Shown here in pieces: positions 25,872-33,825 of a DNA stretch of 64,000 nucleotides (positions are counted from its first letter, which is position 1; the number at the start of each line of letters is the position of its first letter). The stretch spans positions 1,736,001 to 1,800,000 of the forward strand of contig NZ_CP109190.1 of the NCBI RefSeq assembly GCF_041438805.1, read 5' to 3'. A program made the translations under genes and the position numbers. The notes under the pieces were generated by a model. That model worked only from the letters and a program-made list of their open reading frames with translations. It was not told where the DNA came from and ran no database searches. Source of the DNA: Streptomyces sp. NBC_01707. Lineage in GTDB: Bacteria; Actinomycetota; Actinomycetes; Streptomycetales; Streptomycetaceae.

Positions 25872-26630
25872 TCAGGCGTTTTCGAGCATCGTGTCCCGGA
25901 CCTCCTTCGCGTTCCCACGGGACCTGACGCACCACAGCCACCCGATGTCACGCCCGAAGGACCAGACGAGCAACGCGAGCGCCGACAGGACTGCCGCATA
26001 CGCGGGCAGGCGCGGGACGATCCCGGCGCCGACCGCGAGAAGAACGATCCCCTGCAGGGCGGCCACCGTCTTACGGGCCATGCTCGGCCGAAGGGGCCCA
26101 CGCAACCACGGCCATGCCCGGGCCGCCACGACGAACACGTAGCGCATGGCCCCGATCAGCAGCACCCATGCGCCCAGTGACGTGGCGACGTGGACGCTGA
26201 GCACCAGAATGAGGAAGGCGTCGACCTCCATGTCGAAGCGTGCCCCCAGGGACGACGCCGTCCCGGTGCGCCGGGCGACCTGGCCGTCGACCGCATCAAG
26301 GATCAGCGCCACCGTGGCGAGCGCGACCAGGACCGCGACCGGCGGTCGGCTGACGAAGGAATCCGCGACCAGCGCGGCCACACCCCCGACGAGCGTCGTG
26401 CGGGCCAGGGTGACGCCGTTGGCGGGACCGAAGGGCCGGTTGCCTGCCTGGTCCAGTGCGCGGGTGAGGACGACCCAGACGCCGGCCGTGAAGACCAGGC
26501 CCGTCAGCCACCCCGCGGCTCCCAGCCCGGTCATCATGCCGAGAAGGGCCAGCAGGAGGGTCTGCCCGGCCGCGCCCGACGCCGGCTCCGGGCGAAGCAG
26601 ACGAGTTCTGTATGTGCTACTCCGGGTCAC
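25872..26630 (-). CDS. CDP-alcohol phosphatidyltransferase family protein
   Basis: A 252 aa membrane enzyme with about six segments. The full signature DGx2ARx8Gx3Dx3D is present: Asp115, Gly116, Ala119, Arg120, Gly129, Asp133 and Asp137. The family joins a CDP-activated lipid and an alcohol (or the reverse) to make phosphodiester lipids. The GTG at 26630 is chosen over the longer frame because GGAGG lies 10 nt upstream. It is divergent from the alcohol dehydrogenase gene and convergent with the GT-C gene, inside the pterin/glycosyl gene set. The acceptor alcohol is unknown. Confidence 0.87.
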   Translation of the reverse strand: MTRSSTYRTRLLRPEPASGAAGQTLLLALLGMMTGLGAAGWLTGLVFTAGVWVVLTRALDQAGNRPFGPANGVTLARTTLVGGVAALVADSFVSRPPVAVLVALATVALILDAVDGQVARRTGTASSLGARFDMEVDAFLILVLSVHVATSLGAWVLLIGAMRYVFVVAARAWPWLRGPLRPSMARKTVAALQGIVLLAVGAGIVPRLPAYAAVLSALALLVWSFGRDIGWLWCVRSRGNAKEVRDTMLENA

Positions 26631-26677
26631 GCGCGCCGCCCTCCTGCCGTGTGACACATTCGCCGAGAGCCGCGTAC

Positions 26678-26711
26678 GTTTACGCGGTCTCACGATCATC
26701 AGAACGTAAAC
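26678..26711. promoter_or_regulatory. Inverted repeat in the divergent promoter
   Basis: GTTTACG (26678-26684) and CGTAAAC (26705-26711) form a spaced inverted repeat with 20 nt between, centred between the CDP-alcohol transferase and the dehydrogenase genes. A looser local repeat CGTACGTTTACGCG overlaps the left arm. It could be a regulator site for the cluster. Confidence 0.45.
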
Positions 26712-26742
26712 CATCACCCGAGCGTTCAGCAGGAGGTCACCG

Positions 26743-27750
26743 ATGGAGCGCACCGCACGCGCCTTTTGGCTCCGCTCCCCCGGCCACGGCGAGATACGGG
26801 ACGTTCCGCTGCCGGAGCCGGCCGGCGACGAGGTCGTGGTGCGCACGCTGTACTCCGGGGTGAGCCGTGGCACCGAGAGCCTGGTCTTCCGCGGCGGCGT
26901 ACCGGAGAGTCAGCACATCGCGATGCGGGCGCCGTTCCAGGACGGCGACTTCCCCGGTCCGGTCAAGTACGGCTATCTCAACGTCGGCCTTGTCGAGGAG
27001 GGACCGGCGCGCCTCGTGGGCCGTACGGTCTTCTGCCTCTACCCGCACCAGAGCCGGTACGTCGTCCCTGCGAGTGCGGTGACCCCGGTGCCCGACACCG
27101 TCCCCGCCGGGCGGGCCGTGCTGGCCGGAACGGTGGAGACCGCGGTGAACGCCCTGTGGGACGCCGCACCGCTGATCGGCGACCGGATCGCCGTCGTCGG
27201 GGCAGGCATGATCGGCTGCTCCGTCGCCGCACTGCTCGCCCGGTACCCTGCCGTCCGCGTCCAGCTGGTCGATTCCGATCCCACCCGGGCCGTCGTCGCC
27301 GACGCCCTGGGCGTCGACTTCGCGCTCCCCGAGCATGCTCTGGGCGACTGTGACCTCGTGGTCCACGCCAGCGCCACCGAGGGGGGTCTTGCCCGCTCGC
27401 TGGAGCTCCTCGCCCCGGAGGGCACGGTCCTGGAACTGAGCTGGTACGGCGACCGGCGAGTCAGCCTGTCGCTCGGGGAGGCCTTCCACTCCGGTCGTCT
27501 GGTCCTGCGCGGCAGCCAGGTGGGGACCGTGTCTCCGGCCCGGAGCTCCCGCCGTACCTTCGCCGATCGGCTCGCCCTCTCGCTCGACCTGCTCGCCGAC
27601 CCCGCCTTCGACGCACTGATCACCGGCGAATGCGCCTTCGAGGAGCTGCCCTCGGTGCTGGCCAGGATCGGCAAGGGGGATCTTCCCGGGTTGTGCCACC
27701 GCGTGCTGTACGACACGACTCCGGTGGCACGGGTTCCGGCCGGACGTTGA
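26743..27750 (+). CDS. Zinc-binding-type alcohol dehydrogenase (MDR superfamily)
   Basis: A 335 aa medium-chain dehydrogenase-like protein. The N-terminal GroES-like half has FWLRSPGHGEIRDVPLPEP and TLYSGVSRGTESLVFRGG. The Rossmann motif is AVVGAGMIGCSVAALLAR (about 150-167), followed by the acidic VQLVDSDP, which favours NAD(H). The usual structural-zinc Cys cluster is absent. It follows GGAGG by 8 nt. Proteins like this neighbour PTPS homologues in actinomycete pterin-like clusters. The likely role is oxidation or reduction of a sugar or side-chain carbonyl, which is an inference. Confidence 0.83.
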   Translation: MERTARAFWLRSPGHGEIRDVPLPEPAGDEVVVRTLYSGVSRGTESLVFRGGVPESQHIAMRAPFQDGDFPGPVKYGYLNVGLVEEGPARLVGRTVFCLYPHQSRYVVPASAVTPVPDTVPAGRAVLAGTVETAVNALWDAAPLIGDRIAVVGAGMIGCSVAALLARYPAVRVQLVDSDPTRAVVADALGVDFALPEHALGDCDLVVHASATEGGLARSLELLAPEGTVLELSWYGDRRVSLSLGEAFHSGRLVLRGSQVGTVSPARSSRRTFADRLALSLDLLADPAFDALITGECAFEELPSVLARIGKGDLPGLCHRVLYDTTPVARVPAGR

Positions 27751-27861
27751 ACGAAACTCGCCATTGAACCTGTCGGGGCCTGAACGCACGGCATGTTCCA
27801 GCCGTACTGAACGACAAGGGCCGCGAGCGGCCACATGGGTCGGACCAGGAGGTCACAGCCG

Positions 27862-28260
27862 TTGTTCAGTGTCACCGTCCGCGAGCACTTCATGATCGCC
27901 CACAGTTTCCGCGGGGAGGTGTTCGGTCCCGCGCAGCGTCTGCACGGAGCGACGTACGTAGTGGACGCCTCCTTTCGCCGTCCCGAGCTGGACGCCGACA
28001 ACATCGTCGTCGACATCGGGCTGGCCACCACTGAACTAAAACGTGCGGTGGGCGAGTTCAACTACCGCAACCTCGATGACGAATCGGAGTTCGCGGACCT
28101 CAACACCTCGACGGAATTCCTGGCCAAGGTCATCGCCGACCGCCTGGCCGACCAGGTGCGCTCCGGAGCACTGGGCGAGGGCGCACACGGCCTGACCGCC
28201 ATCACGGTGACTCTGCACGAATCACACATCGCATGGGCGAGCTACGAGCGGCTCCTGTGA
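27862..28260 (+). CDS. 6-pyruvoyl-tetrahydropterin synthase/QueD family protein
   Basis: A 132 aa T-fold protein. The family start [18 protein letters not shown] is read from the TTG at 27862, which has AGGAGG 9 nt upstream; the ATG at 27835 would be behind the ribosome site. Zinc ligands His14 and His28 are present, but the family HGHNY reads HGATY, so the third His is Ala30. The catalytic Cys between the first two His is also absent (VFGPAQRL). Later motifs [31 protein letters not shown] and [10 protein letters not shown] fit. Known relatives convert dihydroneopterin triphosphate; this one probably acts on another pterin or pyrimidine. Confidence 0.84.
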   Translation: MFSVTVREHFMIAHSFRGEVFGPAQRLHGATYVVDASFRRPELDADNIVVDIGLATTELKRAVGEFNYRNLDDESEFADLNTSTEFLAKVIADRLADQVRSGALGEGAHGLTAITVTLHESHIAWASYERLL

Positions 28261-29384
28261 ACCCCGCGGCCGCCACCACGACGACCGGGCGCTCGGTCGT
28301 CGTGGTGATGCCCGGTGGCGTCGACGATCCTTCCGCGCCGAGCGGGGGAAACACCTACGACCGCAGAGTGTGCCGGGACCTGCCCCGGCTCGGCTGGCAG
28401 GTCCACGAGTACGCCGTCGCGGGCACCTGGCCACAGCCCCGAGCCACCGCTCGTGCTGAACTGGCCCGGATTCTCAGGGAGTCGGCGGACGGCGCCGTCG
28501 TCCTCCTCGACGGACTCGTCGCCTGCGCCGTCCCCGACATCGTCGTCCCCGAGGCCGAACGGCTGCGCCTGGTGGTGCTCGTCCACCTGCCGCTGGGCGA
28601 CGAGACGGGCCTCACCCCCGCCACGGCAGCAGCCCTGGACGCCGGAGAGCGCAGGACGCTGCAGGCCGCGGCGACAGTCGTGGCAACCAGTGACTGGGCG
28701 GCCCGACGGCTCGTGGACCACCACGGACTCGACCCCGGCCGGGTCCACGTCGCCGCCCCCGGAGCCGACACCGCCCCTCTGGCGGCCGGCACCGGCGCCG
28801 GCCGCCCCCCGAGCCTGCTCTGCGTGGCCTCCGTGACTCCGCGAAAAGGGCAGCTCCAGCTGGTGGAGTCCCTCGCTGCCGTCGCGGACCTTCCGTGGAA
28901 CTGCGTCTGCGTCGGCGGACTGGGCCAGGATCCCGGCTACGTCACGCGGCTCCGGGAACTGATCGGGCGGTACAGCCTCGGCGACCGGGTACACCTTGTC
29001 GGCCCACGGACAGGCACTGAACTGAACGCGAGCTACGCCGCAGCCGACCTGCTGCTGCTCGCCTCGCACGCCGAGACGTACGGCATGGTGGCGACGGAGG
29101 CTCTTGCCCGCGGCGTCCCCGTACTGGCGACGGCGGTCGGTGGACTCCCGGAAGCGGTCGGACACGTACCCGACATGGGCGTGCCGGGCTCCCTGGTACC
29201 ACCGCGGGACCCGGCAGCATTCGCCTCGGCATTGCGCCTCTGGCTCGGTGAGCCGGTCGAACGCCGACGTTCGAAGCAGGCGGCCGTGGCTCGGCGCACG
29301 GTGCTGGCCGGCTGGGACACGACCTCGCGCAGTCTGGCCGCGGTGCTGGAACGACCCCGCAAGAAATCCCGGGAGGCCGCATGA
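28257..29384 (+). CDS. Glycosyltransferase family 4 protein
   Basis: A 375 aa GT-B fold glycosyltransferase, cytoplasmic. The N-terminal acceptor domain has [19 protein letters not shown]. The C-terminal nucleotide-sugar domain has [31 protein letters not shown] and the E-x7-E element [20 protein letters not shown]. The GTG at 28257 overlaps the PTPS stop (GTGA), showing translational coupling, so it most likely glycosylates a product or carrier of the same pathway. Donor and acceptor are unknown. Confidence 0.88.
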   Translation: MNPAAATTTTGRSVVVVMPGGVDDPSAPSGGNTYDRRVCRDLPRLGWQVHEYAVAGTWPQPRATARAELARILRESADGAVVLLDGLVACAVPDIVVPEAERLRLVVLVHLPLGDETGLTPATAAALDAGERRTLQAAATVVATSDWAARRLVDHHGLDPGRVHVAAPGADTAPLAAGTGAGRPPSLLCVASVTPRKGQLQLVESLAAVADLPWNCVCVGGLGQDPGYVTRLRELIGRYSLGDRVHLVGPRTGTELNASYAAADLLLLASHAETYGMVATEALARGVPVLATAVGGLPEAVGHVPDMGVPGSLVPPRDPAAFASALRLWLGEPVERRRSKQAAVARRTVLAGWDTTSRSLAAVLERPRKKSREAA

Positions 29385-30349
29385 GCGGGACCGGTGCAAC
29401 TCGCTATGCCCCGGCATGGCTTGCGCTGCGGGAGGGTGCCGATGCGGCCGCCCGCGCATCCCGACTCCTCGGACCGCTGCGGCAACACCTGGAGGCCGCG
29501 GCCGGTGAGCCCGGGGGCGCAGAACCGGCGCCAGGGCGCTCGACGTGGGTGATCCGCGATCTCGGGTGCGGCACCGGTTCCATGGGGCGCTGGCTCGCCC
29601 CCCGGCTGAACGGTCCCCAGCACTGGATCCTGCACGACCACGACCGGGACCTGCTCGACCTGGCCGCCGCTCGGACGCCTCGTACGGCCGCCGACGGCAG
29701 CCCCGTCACCGTCACGACAGAACCCGGCGATGTCGCGCTACTGACCGCGAACGTCCTCTCAGGCACCTCGCTGGTGACGGCCTCCGCCCTGTTGGACCTG
29801 CTCACCCGCGAAGAACTGGACGTGCTGGCCGCGGCCTGCGCCGGGGCCGGCTGCCCCGCCCTGCTGGCGCTTTCCGTGGTGGGAAGGGTCCACCTCACCC
29901 CGGCAGATCCGCTGGACGCCGAGATCGCGCACGCGTTCAACGCCCATCAGCGCCGCGTGGACCAGGGCCGCCGGCTCCTCGGTCCCGACGCCGTCGCGGC
30001 GGCCTCCGAGGCCTTCGCACGTCATGGCCTGACCGTACGGGAACACGCGAGCCCGTGGCGGCTCGGTTCCGGTCCTCGTTCCCTGCCCTGCGACGGGTCG
30101 CGCCGGACGCAAGAGGTCGATCCGTACGGATCCGGAGGTCAGGACCCGGGCTCCTGCGAGTCCGCGCTGACGGCGGAGTGGCTTCGGGGCTGGGTCGGCG
30201 CCGCTCGTGACCAGCGGCCGGACCTCGCACAGCATGCCGACGCGTACCTGCGGCGTCGCCTGGCGGAGTGCTGGGCAGGTGAGTTGCAGGTGGTGGTGCA
30301 TCACAAGGATGTGCTGGCTCTGCCCGGGCCGACAGGTGGATCTTCGTGA
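29381..30349 (+). CDS. Class I SAM-dependent methyltransferase
   Basis: A 322 aa protein whose start overlaps the GT4 stop (ATGA). SAM motif I is IRDLGCGTGSMGRWLAPRL at about 58-76, with the acidic WILHDHDRDLLDLA after it and SASALLDLLTREELD (in part) as the later strand. A C-terminal TAEWLRGWVGAARDQRPDLA extension is present. It is the third gene of a tightly coupled run PTPS-GT4-MT-membrane protein. Methylation of the pathway product is an inference from position. Confidence 0.85.
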   Translation: MSGTGATRYAPAWLALREGADAAARASRLLGPLRQHLEAAAGEPGGAEPAPGRSTWVIRDLGCGTGSMGRWLAPRLNGPQHWILHDHDRDLLDLAAARTPRTAADGSPVTVTTEPGDVALLTANVLSGTSLVTASALLDLLTREELDVLAAACAGAGCPALLALSVVGRVHLTPADPLDAEIAHAFNAHQRRVDQGRRLLGPDAVAAASEAFARHGLTVREHASPWRLGSGPRSLPCDGSRRTQEVDPYGSGGQDPGSCESALTAEWLRGWVGAARDQRPDLAQHADAYLRRRLAECWAGELQVVVHHKDVLALPGPTGGSS

Positions 30350-32331
30350 CGCCGCGGGTCGTACGGGCCCGTCTCGGCATCCTCGCCGGAACGGTCATCG
30401 TCGTCGGGGTGCTGTGGTGGCAGGGCACCGCGGGCGTCCTGGACGGCGTGCGCGGGATCGACGGCCCCACCCTCCTGGCCGCACTCGGTCTCGGCATGCT
30501 CACCACCGTGTGCAGTGCCTGGCGTTGGCGCCTCGTGGCGAAAGGGCTGAGCGTGCGGCTGCCGCTGGGTCGGGCCGTCGCCGACTACTACCGTGCTCTG
30601 TTCCTGAACGCCGCTCTGCCCGGTGGCGTCCTCGGCGACGTACACCGTGGTGTACGACACGGGCAGAGCGCGGGTGACGTCGGCCGGGGCGTCCGCACCG
30701 TCGTCCTCGAACGCGTTGCGGGCCAAGTGGTCCTGGCCGCAGTCGGCGTGGCGCTCCTGCTCACTCAGCCCTCCCTGGCACTCGACAAGGTCGGCCGCCT
30801 CGCCGATCGGACCGCCACCGCGCCGGGTGCCCTGTCCGCTCTCCTCGTGGTGTCCGGCCTGGTGATCGTGGGTGCTGTCCGGCTCAGCGGGAAGCGGAGC
30901 ACATCTCGATGGCACCGCGCGGTGCGGGGCACGCTGGCCGAAGCGCGGCTCGGACTGCTCGCCCGCGGAAGCTGGCCGGGGGTGCTGATCTCGTCCCTCG
31001 CGGTGCTGGCAGGGCATCTCGGCATGTTCCTTCTCGCCGCCCGAACCGCAGGCTCGACGGCGCCGGCGACGGAACTGGTGCCGCTGATGGTCCTGGCACT
31101 TCTCGCCATGGCGCTGCCACTGAACGTCGGGGGCTGGGGGCCCCGGGAAGGGGTCACGGCATGGGCCTTCGGAGCTGCGGGCATGAGTGCCGCGCAAGGC
31201 CTGACCGTCGCCGTGGTGTACGGGCTACTCACCCTCGTCGCGAGCCTGCCCGGTATCGGCGTGCTCGTCTCCCACTGGGTCAGCGGAATGCGTCGTCCGC
31301 AGATCGAGCTCGAAGAGAGTGTCCTCGCCGAGAGCGGCGCGCCGGGTCGGCGGACGAAGCGCATCGCGCATCAGCTCCGGGCCGGGAAAGCCGAGCCCCG
31401 GGACACCGTCACCGAGCAGGACCGGTGCCACTGTGAGGTAGAGGCGGTGCAGTGCCCGCGCGTGGAGGAAGCGCGACACGGTGATTCCGCCACCCTCGAC
31501 AAGCACGCGGCCCAGCCCACGGCGGGCGAGTTCCCGCAGCAGACGTCGGGGGGCGAACGCAGCGGCGTCGGGCAGGGTCAGTATGTCGATGCCCTCCATG
31601 GCCGCAATGGCCTGCCCCCGCTCCTCGTCCGCGCCCACCACCCACAGGGTGGGTGCTGCGCCGTCACTGAACACCCGGTGGCGGAGCGGTACCCGGCGGT
31701 GCGGATCGAGGACGACGCGGACCGGGTTGCTGCCCGCGCAGGTACGGACCGTCAGTTGGGGATCGTCCGCGACGGCGGTGCCGGCGCCGATGACCACCGC
31801 GTCGCAGAGGGCACGCAGGCGGTGCAGATGGTCGCGGTCCTCCGTGCCCGTGACGAAGTCGGCGTCTCCGGTACGGCTCGCGATGAATCCGTCCAGACTC
31901 TGTCCCAGCTGCGCGATGGCGATGCGCGGACCGCCCAGACACAGCGGCAGGTAACGGTCGGCGAGGATGTCCGCCTCGGGCGAGGCGCGCCCCCACCGGC
32001 GTCGGCCGTCAGTTCCTCGGACCAGTCCGGCGGCCTCGGCGTCCGCCTCGGACCGGATGCCGCGCAGCAGCTCCCAGGCTTCGGCCGCATCCAGCCCGTC
32101 GCGTCGTTCCACGGAGCGACCGGTCACCGCGTTCCCCGCCGGACGACGGCCGACGACCGGCTGTCCGTGGCGCCGGACGGCCCGGACCCTGACTCCGCCG
32201 GAACCAGGAGCTCATCCGGTGTCAGAAGCGCGAGGTATTCAGCGAAGGACTCGACCAGGCCGGTCAACAGCTGCTTGCCCTTTTCGGCGGATGCCAAGGA
32301 AGGACGACCGATCACACCTGACTCCGTATAA
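30346..32331 (+). CDS. Lysylphosphatidylglycerol-synthase-type TM protein, stop lost
   Basis: Starts with GTG overlapping the methyltransferase stop. Residues 1-315 form a typical UPF0104/AglD-like membrane protein: six to eight segments, NAALPGGVLGDVHRGVRHG, RTVVLERVAGQVVLA, PLNVGGWGPREGVTAWAFGA and a last segment ending VLVSHWVSG. Such proteins help flip or modify lipids. The frame does not stop where the family ends (about 31290-31320). It runs on to 32331 across the whole antisense of the RibD-like gene. The last 340 residues look like antisense shadow (many Arg, no pattern), so the true product may end by another route or the stop has been deleted. Confidence 0.7.
   Translation: MTPRVVRARLGILAGTVIVVGVLWWQGTAGVLDGVRGIDGPTLLAALGLGMLTTVCSAWRWRLVAKGLSVRLPLGRAVADYYRALFLNAALPGGVLGDVHRGVRHGQSAGDVGRGVRTVVLERVAGQVVLAAVGVALLLTQPSLALDKVGRLADRTATAPGALSALLVVSGLVIVGAVRLSGKRSTSRWHRAVRGTLAEARLGLLARGSWPGVLISSLAVLAGHLGMFLLAARTAGSTAPATELVPLMVLALLAMALPLNVGGWGPREGVTAWAFGAAGMSAAQGLTVAVVYGLLTLVASLPGIGVLVSHWVSGMRRPQIELEESVLAESGAPGRRTKRIAHQLRAGKAEPRDTVTEQDRCHCEVEAVQCPRVEEARHGDSATLDKHAAQPTAGEFPQQTSGGERSGVGQGQYVDALHGRNGLPPLLVRAHHPQGGCCAVTEHPVAERYPAVRIEDDADRVAARAGTDRQLGIVRDGGAGADDHRVAEGTQAVQMVAVLRARDEVGVSGTARDESVQTLSQLRDGDARTAQTQRQVTVGEDVRLGRGAPPPASAVSSSDQSGGLGVRLGPDAAQQLPGFGRIQPVASFHGATGHRVPRRTTADDRLSVAPDGPDPDSAGTRSSSGVRSARYSAKDSTRPVNSCLPFSADAKEGRPITPDSV
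31225..32127 (-). CDS. RibD C-terminal-type reductase (dihydrofolate-reductase fold)
   Basis: A 300 aa protein with only the reductase half of RibD; no deaminase zinc motif is seen. Key parts: RIAIAQLGQSLDGFIASRTG (68-87), DAVVIGAGTAVADDPQLTVR (109-128), VLVEGGG (208-214) and LTVAPVLLGDGVPGL (231-245). The family reduces the ribosyl group of a diaminopyrimidine phosphate to ribityl using NADPH. The conserved end LFELDL is at 271-276; a further 24 residues read antisense into the membrane-protein gene before the stop at 31225. The GTG start overlaps the creatininase stop (GTGA), so the two are coupled. Confidence 0.85.
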   Translation of the reverse strand: MTGRSVERRDGLDAAEAWELLRGIRSEADAEAAGLVRGTDGRRRWGRASPEADILADRYLPLCLGGPRIAIAQLGQSLDGFIASRTGDADFVTGTEDRDHLHRLRALCDAVVIGAGTAVADDPQLTVRTCAGSNPVRVVLDPHRRVPLRHRVFSDGAAPTLWVVGADEERGQAIAAMEGIDILTLPDAAAFAPRRLLRELARRGLGRVLVEGGGITVSRFLHARALHRLYLTVAPVLLGDGVPGLGFPGPELMRDALRPPTRRAALGEDTLFELDLRTTHSADPVGDEHADTGQARDEGE

Positions 32332-32954
32332 GCCCGCATGCCGAGAGTGAGCAAATGTTTCCGGTCGTCGGCGAGGAAATCTGCGGTCTCATGACCGGGG
32401 CGAATCATTCCTGGATCCACATGCAACAGGATGGACGTTTCCAATTCTCCCGCATGCATGTCGCTGTACGAGGACGTGCTCAAGCCGGCCTTGTCCCGCG
32501 CGCTGTCCCAGTCGGCCGATCCAGGAAAGAGCGCCATGCGAGTACCCGTCCCTGCCGACTCCTGAACTGCGTTACGCAACGCATAGTTTCCACCGTGTCC
32601 GTTGATCAGAACCAGATTATTGATGCCGGATCGGCGGAGCGATTCAGCGATGTCCCGGACAACGGCACACAAGGTGGTCGCGGAAATGCTGACCGTTCCA
32701 GGCCAAGCGGCGTGTTCGTGCGAACAGGAGATCGTCACCGGAGGCAGACGGAGCACCACATGGGCGGCTGCGATCTCCCGGGCGATGGCGCAGGCCACTA
32801 CCGTATCGGTCATCAGGGGAAGATACGGCCCATGTTGCTCGAAGCTGCCGATGGGAAGAACTGCGACACCGGCCCGACCGGCCCCCGCATCCGCCGTCGT
32901 CGTGTCCGGTGACAGCAGATCAGATATCCGCGTGCGCTCTTGCCGTTCACTCAT
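32124..32954 (-). CDS. Creatininase family amidohydrolase (FAPy-deformylase-like)
   Basis: A 276 aa metal-dependent amidohydrolase. All creatininase metal ligands are in place: Glu39 and His41 in SFEQHGPYLPLMTD, Asp50, His120 in INGHGGN and Glu170 in MHAGELETS. Known members include creatininase, MftE and the archaeal FAPy deformylase ArfB. Being coupled to a RibD-type reductase and divergent from a GTP cyclohydrolase with the FAPy-forming substitution, it most plausibly removes the formyl group from FAPy. The ATG at 32954 follows GGGAAG; an extension to 33170 would overlap the cyclohydrolase promoter. Confidence 0.86.
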   Translation of the reverse strand: MSERQERTRISDLLSPDTTTADAGAGRAGVAVLPIGSFEQHGPYLPLMTDTVVACAIAREIAAAHVVLRLPPVTISCSHEHAAWPGTVSISATTLCAVVRDIAESLRRSGINNLVLINGHGGNYALRNAVQESAGTGTRMALFPGSADWDSARDKAGLSTSSYSDMHAGELETSILLHVDPGMIRPGHETADFLADDRKHLLTLGMRAYTESGVIGRPSLASAEKGKQLLTGLVESFAEYLALLTPDELLVPAESGSGPSGATDSRSSAVVRRGTR

Positions 32955-33168
32955 GCTTCCCGACCCATTCCTTCTTCGCACCACGAGACCTGACCACCGG
33001 TCGGCCTGAATAGCACAGCACACGGAGGGAAGTTCCGTACGCACCCACGAGAGCAGGCCACGCAAAGTCGGTGCATTCAGCCGTCGAACACGATGACCTG
33101 GCAGACCAGTTGCCTTCCCGTCATGAACTTCCAGCCCGCCGGACAAGGCTACCCGATATGATCGGGCC
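32955..33168. promoter_or_regulatory. Divergent promoter region, creatininase and GTP cyclohydrolase
   Basis: A 214-nt gap with both promoters. It is less GC-rich near 33140-33168 (ACCCGATATGATCGGGCC holds a short palindrome CCCGATATGATCGGG just before the ATG at 33169). No FMN riboswitch pattern was seen, which argues against control as an ordinary riboflavin gene. Confidence 0.45.
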
Positions 33169-33825
33169 ATGATAGAGAGCGATGGCGCACACAGCGACAG
33201 CGCGCGTTCAACAGGCGCTGAACGAGCGACAACTGTCCAGCTGTCGACCGAGCACGGAGTTTTCCGTGCTGTCGGCTACTGGGACCACAATCGCCGGGAT
33301 GAACAAATAGCGCTGGTATACGGCGACATCGAGGGAGACGACGCGCTCACCCGGGTGCATTCGGAGTGTTTGACCGGAGATACCTTCGGATCCAACCATT
33401 GCGAGTGCGGTGACCAACTGTCCGCGGCACTACGCGCCATCGTGGGCGAGGGACGCGGCGTACTCATCTACCTGCGGGGCCACGAAGGCCGGGGAATCGG
33501 CCTGTTGGCCAAGCTCCGAGCGATGCAGCTCCAGGCGGAGGGACTTGACACGGTCGAGGCGAACATCGCGCTCGGGCTCCCGGTCGACGCCCGCAACTAC
33601 CAGGTGGCGGCGGAGATTCTGCACGACCTCGGTGTCCGGTCCGTGCGACTGCTGTCGAACAACCCACGCAAGCGTGAGGCGCTGCTGCAGCACGGCATCA
33701 AGGTCACCGAACAGGTTCCGCTGCTGACGGAACCGCGTGAGGAGAATCTCGTCTACCTGCGGACCAAGCGCGAACGTCTCGGCCATCACCTGCCGCATCT
33801 GGACGGTGGCGTCGACCGGATCTGA
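33169..33825 (+). CDS. GTP cyclohydrolase II family, Met-variant (FAPy-forming type)
   Basis: A 218 aa zinc enzyme of the RibA family. Zinc ligands Cys67, Cys78 and Cys80 lie in VHSECLTGDTFGSNHCECG. Asp140 and Arg142 match E. coli Asp126/Arg128. The Tyr that is E. coli Tyr105 is Met119 here (AKLRAMQLQAEG). In S. coelicolor the same change in SCO6655 makes the enzyme stop at 2-amino-5-formylamino-6-ribosylamino-pyrimidinone phosphate (FAPy). There is no RibB domain. It is divergent from the creatininase/RibD-like pair. Confidence 0.9.
   Translation: MIESDGAHSDSARSTGAERATTVQLSTEHGVFRAVGYWDHNRRDEQIALVYGDIEGDDALTRVHSECLTGDTFGSNHCECGDQLSAALRAIVGEGRGVLIYLRGHEGRGIGLLAKLRAMQLQAEGLDTVEANIALGLPVDARNYQVAAEILHDLGVRSVRLLSNNPRKREALLQHGIKVTEQVPLLTEPREENLVYLRTKRERLGHHLPHLDGGVDRI

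Noticed and set aside
32955..33168. FMN riboswitch upstream of the cyclohydrolase
   Set aside because: None of the conserved RFN-element blocks were found by eye.
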